A stretch of DNA of 64,000 bases from Antedon mediterranea. Lineage: Eukaryota; Echinodermata; Crinoidea; Comatulida; Antedonidae. How positions within the stretch are numbered: the first letter of the stretch is position 1; each line of letters starts with the position of its first letter. Location: positions 20,618,101 to 20,682,100 of the forward strand of contig NC_092677.1 of assembly GCF_964355755.1 (NCBI RefSeq). The letters run 5' to 3'. Below are positions 1-9,505 of this stretch, one piece after another. The notes below the pieces were generated by a model that saw only the letters and a list, made by a program, of their open reading frames with translations, made no database searches and was not told the origin of the DNA. The position numbers were made by a program, and so were the translations under genes.

Positions 1-186
1 CACATTAGAAACCGTTTTAGACCATTTTGAGCATTTCGTTAAAACTTTTCACACAAAAACATCAAAGTCCACAAAATAGCTTAATATCGTATTCAAAAAC
101 GTTTTAGACCATTTTGAGCATTTCGAAAAAACTTTTTCACACAAAACATCAAAGTTTACAAAATAGCTTCAAATCGCATTTGGAGA

Positions 187-274
187 CGTTTTAGACCATT
201 TTGTGATTTTCGAAAAAACTTGTTAACATAAAAACACCAAAGTGCTCAGAATACCTTCAAATCGCATTTTGAGA
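187..274. repeat. Exemplar monomer, subfamily F1 (88 bp)
   Basis: F1 is the commonest type. It is marked by gtgattttcgaaaaaacttg, then gttaacat, then aaaaacaccaaagtgctcag. It contains a 10-bp self-complementary TTTTCGAAAA and a GTTAAC palindrome. Its tail exists in four states, cgcatttggag, cgcattttgag, cgtgttttgag and cgtattttgag, which alternate in a fixed order inside larger units. The shortened version at 275-357 (83 bp) lacks ttgtt after aaaaaac. It recurs, for example, near 10,300, 13,140, 20,080, 29,320, 33,735, 37,110, 41,210, 57,130 and 58,400. Confidence 0.95.
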
Positions 275-533
275 CGTTTTAGACCATTTTGTGATTTTCA
301 AAAAAACAACATAAAAACACCAAAGTGCTCAGAATACCTTCAAATCGCATTTGGAGACGTTTTAGACCATTTTGTGATTTTGGAAAAAACTTGTTAACAT
401 AAAAACACCAAAGTGCTCAGAATACCTTCAAATCGTATTTTGAGACGTTTTAGACAATTTTGTGATTTTCGAAAAAACTTGTTAACATAAAAACACCAAA
501 GTGCTTAGAAAAGCTTCAAATCGCATTTGGAGA

Positions 534-621
534 CGTTTTAGAACATTTTGTGCATTTCGATGAAACTTGGTTACACAAAAACATCAAAGTGTACAGAATA
601 GCTTCAAATCGCATTAGAAAC
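534..621. repeat. Exemplar monomer, subfamily F2 (88 bp)
   Basis: F2 is marked by gtgcatttcgatgaaact, ggttacacaaaaacatc and the tail tacagaatagcttc, ending in cgcattagaaac. A 78-bp derivative (example 797-874) has the tail gtgcttaaaatcacagtag or gtgcttaaaatcacattag and lacks the usual agaatagcttcaaat segment. F2 is nearly always followed by a gagcattt-type monomer, so monomer order is not random. Confidence 0.93.
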
Positions 622-708
622 CGTTTTAGACCATTTTGAGCATTTCGAAAAAACTTTTTCACACAAAACATCAAAGTGTACAAAATAGCTTCAAATCGCA
701 TTTGGAGA
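622..708. repeat. Exemplar monomer, subfamily F4 (87 bp)
   Basis: F4 carries gagcatttcgaaaaaact, then tttttcacacaaaacatc, with one A fewer in the second A-tract than F2 or F3. Variants have cgacaaaact, ccgacaaaact or ccgtcaaaact in place of cgaaaaaact, or cactaaacatc in place of cacaaaacatc. The cactaaacatc variant is seen near 27,136, 30,419, 34,923, 38,206, 42,400 and 53,113. Confidence 0.92.
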
Positions 709-874
709 CGTTTTAGACAATTTTGTGATTTTCGAAAAAACTTGTTTACATAAAAACACCAAAGTGCTCAGAATAGCTTCCAATCGCATTTGGAGACGTT
801 TTAGACCCTTTTGTGCATTTCGATGAAACTTGGTTACACAAAAACATCAAAGTGCTTAAAATCACAGTAGAAAC

Positions 875-961
875 CGTTTTAGACCATTTTGAGCATTTCG
901 TTAAAATTTTTCACAGAAAAACATCAAAGAGCAAAAAATAGCTTAATATCGTATTTAAAAA
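875..961. repeat. Exemplar monomer, subfamily F3 (87 bp)
   Basis: F3 carries gagcatttcgttaaaa followed by ttttcaca and a tail agcttaatatcgtatttaaa. The trinucleotide region after catcaaag separates sub-lines: tccacaaaat, agtaaaaaat, agcaaaaaat and the rare tccccaaaat. The last is seen only near 33,497, 40,974 and 51,597 and tracks one lineage of larger units. Confidence 0.92.
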
Positions 962-1048
962 CGTTTTAGACCATTTTGAGCATTTCGACAAAACTTTTTC
1001 ACACAAAACATCAAAGTATACAGATAAGCTTCAAATCGCATTTGGAGA

Positions 1049-1222
1049 CGTTTTAAACCATTTTGAGCATTTCGATAAAATTTTACACACAAAAACATCA
1101 AAGTGCACAAAATAGCTTAATATGGTATTTAAAAACGTTTTAGACCATTTTGAGCATTTCAACAAAACTTTTTCTCACAAAACATCAAAGTGTACAGAAT
1201 AGCTTCAAATCGCATTTGGAGA
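1049..1222. repeat. Exemplar of a paired minor subfamily (two 87-bp monomers)
   Basis: The first monomer (1049-1135) has gagcatttcgataaaatttt and the tail cttaatatggtatttaaa. The second (1136-1222) has gagcatttcaacaaaact and tttttctcacaaaac. The two occur almost always as a pair, for example near 11,050, 13,885, 15,710, 17,800, 20,825, 46,000, 54,850, 59,890 and 63,155. In later copies the first core reads gttttaaccc instead of gttttaaacc. Confidence 0.88.
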
Positions 1223-1367
1223 CGTTTTAGACCATTTTTTGCATTTCGATGAAACTTGGTTACACAAAAACATCAAAGTGCTTAAAATCACATTTTGAGC
1301 ATTTCGTTAAAACTTTTCACACAAAAACATCAAAGTCCACAAAATAGCTTAATATCGTATTTAAAAA
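1223..1367. repeat. Fused monomer (145 bp) from a 20-bp deletion across an F2/F3 boundary
   Basis: The normal boundary reads cacattagaaacc, then the core, then cattttgagc. Here it reads cacattttgagc. The 20 missing bases lie between two copies of CATT, and one CATT is kept, which is a microhomology deletion signature. The core of the downstream monomer is lost, so the core-to-core distance is 145 = 78 + 87 - 20. The same fused monomer recurs in nearly every larger unit, so it was fixed before those units spread. Confidence 0.88.
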
Positions 1368-1632
1368 CGTTTTAGACCATTTTGAGCATTTTCGAAAAAA
1401 CTTGTTAACATAAAAACACCAAAGTGCTCAGAATACCTTCAAATCGTGTTTTGAGACGTTTTAGACCGTTTTGTAATTTTCGAAAAAACTTGTTAACATA
1501 AAAACACCAAAGTGCTCAGAATACCTTCACATCGCATTTTGAGACGTTTTAGACCATTTTGTGATTTTCGAAAAAACTTGTTAACATAAAAACACCAAAG
1601 TGCTTAGAAAAGCTTGAAATCGCATTTGGAGA

Positions 1633-1764
1633 CGTTTTAGACCATTTTGTGCATTTCGATGAAACTTGGTTAAAGTGCTTAAAATCAAATTTTGAGCATT
1701 TCGTTAAAACTTTTCACACAAAAACATCAAAGAGTAAAAAATAGCTTAATATCGTATTTAAAAA
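1633..1764. repeat. Fused monomer with an additional 13-bp deletion (132 bp)
   Basis: At 1668 the sequence reads ggttaaagtgc where other copies read ggttacac, then aaaaacatc, then aaagtgc. Thirteen bases are gone. The only other copy I found is at 7259, exactly 5591 bases downstream. This links the two 3.9 kb blocks by a shared derived change. Confidence 0.85.
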
Positions 1765-1851
1765 CGTTTTAGACCATTTTGAGCATTTCGACAAAATTTT
1801 TTCACACAAAACATCAAAGTGTACAGAATAGCTTTAAATCGCATTTGGAGA

Positions 1852-1937
1852 CGTTTTAGACCATTTTGTTCATTTCGATGAAACAAAAACACAAAAACAT
1901 CAAATTGCACAAAATGGCTTAATATGATATGGGAAAA
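1852..1937. repeat. Exemplar monomer with gttcatttcgatgaaac and aatggcttaatatg tail (86 bp)
   Basis: This minor type has gttcatttcg (or gttaatttcg) and gaaacaaaaacacaaaaac, then ttgcacaaaatggc and gatatgggaaaac. It is always followed by a monomer with gaacatttcgttaaaag. The gttaatttcg and gttcatttcg states separate two lineages. The last 19 bases of the window enter this type. Confidence 0.85.
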
Positions 1938-2450
1938 CGTTTTAGACCATTTTGAACATTTCGTTAAAAGTTTTCACAAAAAAACATCAAAGTCCACAAA
2001 ATAGCTTAATATCGTATTTAAAAACGTTTTAGACCATTTTGAGCATTTCGAAAAAACTTTTTCACACAAAACATCAAAGTTTACAAAATAGCTTCAAATC
2101 GCATTTGGAGACGTTTTAGACCATTTTGTGATTTTCGAAAAAACTTGTTAACATAAAAACACCAAAGTGCTCAGAATACCTTCAAATCGCATTTTGAGAC
2201 GTTTTAGACCATTTTGTGATTTTCGAAACAACTTGTTAACATAAAAACACCAAAGTGCTCAGAATACCTTCAAATCGTGTTTTGAGACGTTTTAGACCAT
2301 TTTGTGATTTTGGAAAAACTTGTTAACATAAAAACACCAAAGTGCTCAGAATACCTTCAAATCGCATTTGGAGACGTTTTAGACCATTTTGTGATTTTCG
2401 AAAAAACTTGTTAACATAAAAACACCAAAGTGCTCAGAAAAGCTTCAAAT

Positions 2451-3153
2451 CGCAATTGGAGACGTTTTAAACCATTTTGTTCATTTCGATGAAACTTGGT
2501 TACACAAAAACATCAAATTGCACAAAATGGCTTAATATGGTATGGGAAAACGTTTTAGACCATTTTGAACATTTCGAGAAAACTTTTTCACACAAAACTT
2601 CAAAGTGTACAGAATAGTTTCAAATCGCATTAGAAACCGTTTTAGACCATTTTGAGCATTTCGAAAAAAACTTTTTCACACAAAACATCAAAGTTTACAA
2701 AATAGCTTCAAATCGCATTTGGAGACGTTTTAGACCATTTTGTGATTTTCGAAAAAACTTGTTAACATAAAAACACCAAAGTGCTCAGAATACCTTCAAA
2801 TCGCATTTTGAGACGTTTTAGACCATTTTGTGATTTTCGAAAAAACTTGTTAACATAAAAATACCAAAGTGCTCAGAATACCTTCAAATCGTGTTTTGAG
2901 ACGTTTTAGACCATTTTGTGATTTTCGAAAAAACTTGTTAACATAAAAACACCAAAGTGCTCAGAATACCTTCAAATTGCATTTGGAGACGTTTTAGACC
3001 ATTTTGTGATTTTCGAAAAAACTTGTTAACATAAAAACACCAAAGTGCTCAGAATACCTTCAAATCGCATTTGGAGACGTTTTAGACCATTTTGTGATTT
3101 TCGAAAAAACTTGTTAACATAAAAACACCAAAGTGCTCAGAAAAGCTTCAAAT
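2451..3153. repeat. 703-bp higher-order unit of eight monomers marked by cgcaattgg
   Basis: The unit starts at a private tail cgcaattgg (others have cgcatttgg). It then holds a gttcattt monomer, a gaacatttcgagaaaac monomer, an F4 and a run of F1. The period 703 is eight monomers. It recurs at 8042 to 8745 (also 703). Shortened forms have 528 bp (4109-4637) and 614 bp (49,983-50,597). The same marker occurs once at 25,638, inside the related 24.5-26.1 kb block. Confidence 0.78.
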
Positions 3154-3914
3154 CGCAATTGGAGACGTTTTAAACCATTTTGTTCATTTCGATGAAACTT
3201 GGTTACACAAAAACATCAAATTGCACAAAATGGCTTAATATGGTATGGGAAAACGTTTTAGACCATTTTGAACATTTCGAGAAAACTTTTTCACACAAAA
3301 CTTCAAAGTGTACAGAATAGCTTCAAATCGCATTAGAAACCGTTTTAGACCATTTTGAGCATTTCGAAAAAAACTTTTTCACACAAAACATCAAAGTTTA
3401 CAAAATAGCTTCAAATCGCATTTGGAGACGTTTTAGACCATTTTGTGATTTTCGAAAAAAACTTGTTAACATAAAAACACCAAAGTGCTCAGAATACCTT
3501 CAAATCGCATTTTAAGACGTTTTAGACCATTTTGTGATTTTCGAAAAAACTTGTTAACATAAAAATACCAAAGTGCTCAGAATACCTTCAAATCGTGTTT
3601 TGAGACGTTTTAGACCATTTTGTGATTTTCGAAAAAACTTGTTAACATAAAAACACCAAAGTGCTCAGAATACCTTCAAATCGCATTTGGAGACGTTTTA
3701 GACCATTTTGTGATTTTCGAAAAAACTTGTTAACATAAAAACACCAAAGTGCTCAGAAAAGCTTCAAATCGCATTTGGAGACGTTTTAAACCATTTTGTT
3801 CATTTCGATGAAACTTGGTTACACAAAAACATCAAAGAGCACAAAAGTATTTAAAAACGTTTTAGACCATTTTGAGCATTCCGACAAAACTTTTTCACAC
3901 AAAACATCAAAGTG

Positions 3915-5591
3915 CTCAGAATACCTTCAAATCGCATTTGGAGACGTTTTAGACCATTTTGTGATTTTCGAAAAAACTTGTTAACATAAAAACACCAAAG
4001 TGCTCAGAATACCTTCAAATCGCATTTGGAGACGTTTTAGACCATTTTGTGATTTTCGAAAAAACTTGTTAACATAAAAACACCAAAGTGCTCAGAAAAG
4101 CTTCAAATCGCAATTGGAGAGGTTTTAAACCATTTTGTTCATTTCGATGAAACTTGGTTACACAAAAACATCAAATTGCACAAAATGGCTTAATATGGTA
4201 TGGGAAAACGTTTTAGACCATTTTGAACATTTCGAGAAAACTTTTTCACACAAAACTTCAAAGTGTACAGAATAGCTTCAAATCGCATTAGAAACCGTTT
4301 TAGACCATTTTGAGCATTTCGAAAAAAACTTTTTCACACAAAACATCAAAGTTTACAAAATAGCTTCAAATCGCATTTGGAGACGTTTTAGACCATTTTG
4401 TGATTTTCGAAAAAAACTTGTTAACATAAAAACACCAAAGTGCTCAGAATACCTTCAAATCGCATTTTGAGACGTTTTAGACCATTTTGTGATTTTCGAA
4501 AAAACTTGTTAACATAAAAATACCAAAGTGCTCAGAATACCTTCAAATCGCATTTGGAGACGTTTTAGACCATTTTGTGATTTTCGAAAAAACTTGTTAA
4601 CATAAAAACACCAAAGTGCTCAGAAAAGCTTCAAATCGCAATTGGAGACGTTTTAAACCATTTTGTTCATTTCGATGAAACTTGGTTACACAAAAACATC
4701 AAATTGCACAAAATGGCTTAATATGGTATGGGAAAACGTTTTAGACCATTTTGAACATTTCGAGAAAACTTTTTCACACAAAACTTCAAAGTGTACAGAA
4801 TAGCTTCAAATCGCATTAGAAACCGTTTTAGACCATTTTGAGCATTTCGAAAAAAACTTTTTCACACAAAACATCAAAGTTTACAAAATAGCTTCAAATC
4901 GCATTTGGAGACGTTTTAGACCATTTTGTGATTTTCGAAAAAAACTTGTTAACATAAAAACACCAAAGTGCTCAGAATACCTTCAAATCGCATTTTGAGA
5001 CGTTTTAGACCATTTTGTGATTTTCGAAAAAACTTGTTAACATAAAAATACCAAAGTGCTCAGAATACCTTCAAATCGTGTTTTGAGACGTTTTAGACCA
5101 TTTTGTGATTTACGAAAAAACTTGTTAACATAAAAACACCAAAGTGCTCAGAATACCTTCAAATCGCATTTGGAGACGTTTTAGACCATTTTGTGATTTT
5201 CGAAAAAACTTGTTAACATAAAAACACCAAACACCAATAAAAACATCAAATGCGATTTGAAAAGCTTCAAATCGCATTTGGAGACGTTTTAAACCATTTT
5301 GTTCATTTCGATGAAACTTGGTTACACAAAAACATCAAAGAGCACAAAAGTATTTAAAAACGTTTTAGACCATTTTGAGCATTCCGACAAAACTTTTTCA
5401 CACAAAACATCAAAGTGTACAGAATAGCTTTAAATCGCATTTGGAGACGTTTTAGACCATTTTGTAGTTTTCGAAAAAACTTGTTAACATAAAAACACAA
5501 AAGAGCTTCAAATCGCATTTGGAGACGTTTTAGACCCTTTTGTGCATTTCGATGAAACTAGGTTACACAAAAACATCAAAGTGCTTAAAAT
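3915..5591. repeat. Extra tandem duplication in copy 1 (period 1483), ending in the 319-bp cassette
   Basis: The marker cgcaattgg lies at 2451, 3154, 4109 and 4637. The step 3154 to 4637 is 1483. The 76-bp cassette monomer recurs at 3782 and 5285, a step of 1503, which equals 1483 plus the 20-base net gain at the inverted segment at 5247. Within the duplicate, 4109 to 4637 is 528 bp against 703 bp in the original, so two F1 monomers (175 bp) were lost. The second 3.9 kb block lacks this whole segment. Confidence 0.75.
5247..5280. repeat. Inverted repeat, 15-bp arms with 4-nt loop, unique in the window
   Basis: The left arm caaatgcgatttgaa (5247-5261) is the exact reverse complement of the right arm ttcaaatcgcatttg (5266-5280). 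The loop is aagc. The right arm is ordinary monomer tail in the usual orientation. The left arm is the same tail in reverse, replacing the expected agtgctcag. In all, 29 bases at 5231-5259 stand where 9 would be expected. This is the only reversed satellite segment I saw. Confidence 0.9.
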
Positions 5592-5603
5592 CACATTAGA
5601 AAC
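5285..5603. repeat. 319-bp four-monomer cassette (76 + 87 + 78 + 78 bp), first full copy
   Basis: The order is fixed: a 76-bp monomer with core gttttaaacc and tail agagcacaaaagtattt; an 87-bp F4 variant with cattccgacaaaact; a 78-bp monomer with gtagttttcg and cacaaaagagcttc; and a 78-bp F2 with core gacccttttg. Copies of exactly 319 bp start at 5285, 9373, 12,209, 18,700, 28,707, 33,123, 36,494, 40,600, 51,223, 55,750 and 61,916. The last carries ccgtc rather than ccgac. Cassettes leading into a different follow-on monomer (fused F2/F3) also occur. It acts as a natural divider between larger units. Confidence 0.87.
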
Positions 5604-8600
5604 CGTTTTAGACCATTTTGAGCATTTCGTTAAAACTTTTCACACGAAAACATCAAAGTCCACAAAATAGCTTAATATCGTATTCAAAAACGTTTTAGAC
5701 CATTTTGAGCATTTCGAAAAAACTTTTTCACACAAAACATCAAAGTTTACAAAATAGCTTCAAATCGCATTTGGAGACGTTTTAGACCATTTTGTGATTT
5801 TCGAAAAAACTTGTTAACATAAAAACACCAAAGTGCTCAGAATACCTTCAAATCGCATTTTGAGACGTTTTAGACCATTTTGTGATTTTCAAAAAAACAA
5901 CATAAAAACACCAAAGTGCTCAGAATACCTTCAAATCGCATTTGGAGACGTTTTAGACCATTTTGTGATTTTGGAAAAAACTTGTTAACATAAAAACACC
6001 AAAGTGCTCAGAATACCTTCAAATCGTATTTTGAGACGTTTTAGACAATTTTGTGATTTTCGAAAAAACTTGTTAACATAAAAACACCAAAGTGCTTAGA
6101 AAAGCTTCAAATCGCATTTGGAGACGTTTTAGACCATTTTGTGCATTTCGATGAAACTTGGTTACACAAAAACATCAAAGTGTACAGAATAGCTTCAAAT
6201 CGCATTAGAAACCGTTTTAGACCATTTTGAGCATTTCGAAAAAACTTTTTCACACAAAACATCAAAGTGTACAAAATAGCTTCAAATCGCATTTGGAGAC
6301 GTTTTAGACAATTTTGTGATTTTCGAAAAAACTTGTTTACATAAAAACACCAAAGTGCTCAGAATAGCTTCCAATCGCATTTGGAGACGTTTTAGACCCT
6401 TTTGTGCATTTCGATGAAACTTGGTTACACAAAAACATCAAAGTGCTTAAAATCACAGTAGAAACCGTTTTAGACCATTTTGAGCATTTCGTTAAAATTT
6501 TTCACAGAAAAACATCAAAGAGCAAAAAATAGCTTAATATCGTATTTAAAAACGTTTTAGACCATTTTGAGCATTTCGACAAAACTTTTTCACACAAAAC
6601 ATCAAAGTATACAGATAAGCTTCAAATCGCATTTGGAGACGTTTTAAACCATTTTGAGCATTTCGATAAAATTTTACACACAAAAACATCAAAGTGCACA
6701 AAATAGCTTTATATGGTATTTAAAAACGTTTTAGACCATTTTGAGCATTTCAACAAAACTTTTTCTCACAAAACATCAAAGTGTACAGAATAGCTTCAAA
6801 TCGCATTTGGAGACGTTTTAGACCATTTTGTGCATTTCGATGAAACTTGGTTACACAAAAACATCAAAGTGCTTAAAATCACATTTTGAGCATTTCGTTA
6901 AAACTTTTCACACAAAAACATCAAAGTCCACAAAATAGCTTAATATCGTATTTAAAAACGTTTTAGACCATTTTGAGCATTTTCGAAAAAACTTGTTAAC
7001 ATAAAAACACCAAAGTGCTCAGAATACCTTCAAATCGTGTTTTGAGACGTTTTAGACCGTTTTGTAATTTTCGAAAAAACTTGTTAACATAAAAACACCA
7101 AAGTGCTCAGAATACCTTCACATCGCATTTTGAGACGTTTTAGACCATTTTGTGATTTTCGAAAAAACTTGTTAACATAAAAACACCAAAGTGCTTAGAA
7201 AAGCTTGAAATCGCATTTGGAGACGTTTTAGACCATTTTGTGCATTTCGATGAAACTTGGTTAAAGTGCTTAAAATCACATTTTGAGCATTTCGTTAAAA
7301 CTTTTCACACAAAAACATCAAAGAGTAAAAAATAGCTTAATATCGTATTTAAAAACGTTTTAGACCATTTTGAGCATTTCGACAAAATTTTTTCACACAA
7401 AACATCAAAGTGTACAGAATAGCTTTAAATCGCATATGGAGACGTTTTAGACCATTTTGTTCATTTCGATGAAACAAAAACACAAAAACATCAAATTGCA
7501 CAAAATGGCTTAATATGATATGGGAAAACGTTTTAGACCATTTTGAACATTTCGTTAAAAGTTTTCACAAAAAAACATCAAAGTCCACAAAATAGCTTAA
7601 TATCGTATTTAAAAACGTTTTAGACCATTTTGAGCATTTCGAAAAAACTTTTTCACACAAAACATCAAAGTTTACAAAATAGCTTCAAATCGCATTTGGA
7701 GACGTTTTAGACCATTTTGTGATTTTCGAAAAAACTTGTTAACATAAAAACACCAAAGTGCTCAGAATACCTTCAAATCGCATTTTGAGACGTTTTAGAC
7801 CATTTTGTGATTTACGAAACAACTTGTTAACATAAAAACACCAAAGTGCTCAGAATACCTTCAAATCGTGTTTTGAAACGTTTTAGACCATTTTGTGATT
7901 TTGGAAAAACTTGTTAACATAAAAACACCAAAGTGCTCAGAATACCTTCAAATCGCATTTGGAGACGTTTTAGACCATTTTGTGATTTTCGAAAAAACTT
8001 GTTAACATAAAAACACCAAAGTGCTCAGAAAAGCTTCAAATCGCAATTGGAGACGTTTTAAACCATTTTGTTCATTTCGATGAAACTTGGTTACACAAAA
8101 ACATCAAATTGCACAAAATGGCTTAATATGGTATGGGAAAACGTTTTAGACCATTTTGAACATTTCGAGAAAACTTTTTCACACAAAACTTCAAAGTGTA
8201 CAGAATAGTTTCAAATCGCATTAGAAACCGTTTTAGACCATTTTGAGCATTTCGAAAAAAACTTTTTCACACAAAACATCAAAGTTTACAAAATAGCTTC
8301 AAATCGCATTTGGAGACGTTTTAGACCATTTTGTGATTTTCGAAAAAACTTGTTTACATAAAAACACCAAAGTGCTCAGAATACCTTCAAATCGCATTTT
8401 GAGACGTTTTAGACCATTTTGTGATTTTCGAAAAAACTTGTTAACATAAAAATACCAAAGTGCTCAGAATACCTTCAAATCGTGTTTTGAGACGTTTTAG
8501 ACCATTTTGTGATTTTCGAAAAAACTTGTTAACATAAAAACACCAAAGTGCTCAGAATACCTTCAAATCGCATTTGGAGACGTTTTAGACCATTTTGTGA

Positions 8601-9505
8601 TTTTCGAAAAAACTTGTTAACATAAAAACACCAAAGTGCTCAGAATACCTTCAAATCGCATTTGGAGACGTTTTAGACCATTTTGTGATTTTCGAAAAAA
8701 CTTGTTAACATAAAAACACCAAAGTGCTCAGAAAAGCTTCAAATCGCAATTGGAGACGTTTTAAACCATTTTGTTCATTTCGATGAAACTTGGTTACACA
8801 AAAACATCAAATTGCACAAAATGGCTTAATATGGTATGGGAAAACGTTTTAGACCATTTTGAACATTTCGAGAAAACTTTTTCAAACAAAACTTCAAAGT
8901 GTACAGAATAGCTTCAAATCGCACTAGAAACCGTTTTAGACCATTTTGAGCATTTCGAAAAAAACTTTTTCACACAAAACATCAAAGTTTACAAAATAGC
9001 TTCAAATCGCATTTGGAGACGTTTTAGACCATTTTGTGATTTTCGAAAAAAACTTGTTAACATAAAAACACCAAAGTGCTCAGAATACCTTCAAATCGCA
9101 TTTTGAGACGTTTTAGACCATTTTGTGATTTTCGAAAAAACTTGTTAACATAAAAATACCAAAGTGCTCAGAATACCTTCAAATCGTGTTTTGAGACGTT
9201 TTAGACCATTTTGTGATTTTCGAAAAAACTTGTTAACATAAAAACACCAAAGTGCTCAGAATACCTTCAAATCGCATTTGGAGACGTTTTAGACCATTTT
9301 GTGATTTTCGAAAAAACTTGTTAACATAAAAACACCAAAGTGCTCAGAAAAGCTTCAAATCGCATTTGGAGACGTTTTAAACCATTTTGTTCATTTCGAT
9401 GAAACTTGGTTACACAAAAACATCAAAGAGCACAAAAGTATTTAAAAACGTTTTAGACCATTTTGAGCATTCCGACAAAACTTTTTCACACAAAACATCA
9501 AAGTG
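5592..9505. repeat. 3.9 kb higher-order block, copy 2
   Basis: It matches 1-3914 at a constant offset of 5591 with no net insertion or deletion. Differences private to this copy include cacacgaaaac near 5645, tttacgaaac at 7811, ttcaaacaaaac near 8881 and cgcactagaaacc near 8930. After 9505 it runs straight into the rest of the 319-bp cassette, whereas copy 1 jumps back into F1 monomers. Confidence 0.85.

Larger units (their letters stand above)
1..3914. repeat. 3.9 kb higher-order block, copy 1 (offset 5591)
   Basis: Every marker here reappears 5591 bases later: 2225 to 7816, 3782 to 9373, 1668 to 7259. I noticed about 15 single-base differences, so identity is above 99%. Examples are 541 gaacatttt versus gaccatttt, 1687 caaattttg versus cacattttg, and catttgga in copy 1 versus catatgga at 7435. 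The match ends at 3915 (c) versus 9506 (t). The left end is cut by the window start. Confidence 0.85.

Noticed and set aside
5247-5280. Rho-independent terminator at the inverted repeat
   Set aside because: The hairpin is AT-rich, is not followed by a T-run, and has no gene upstream. A template-switch scar in satellite DNA fits better.
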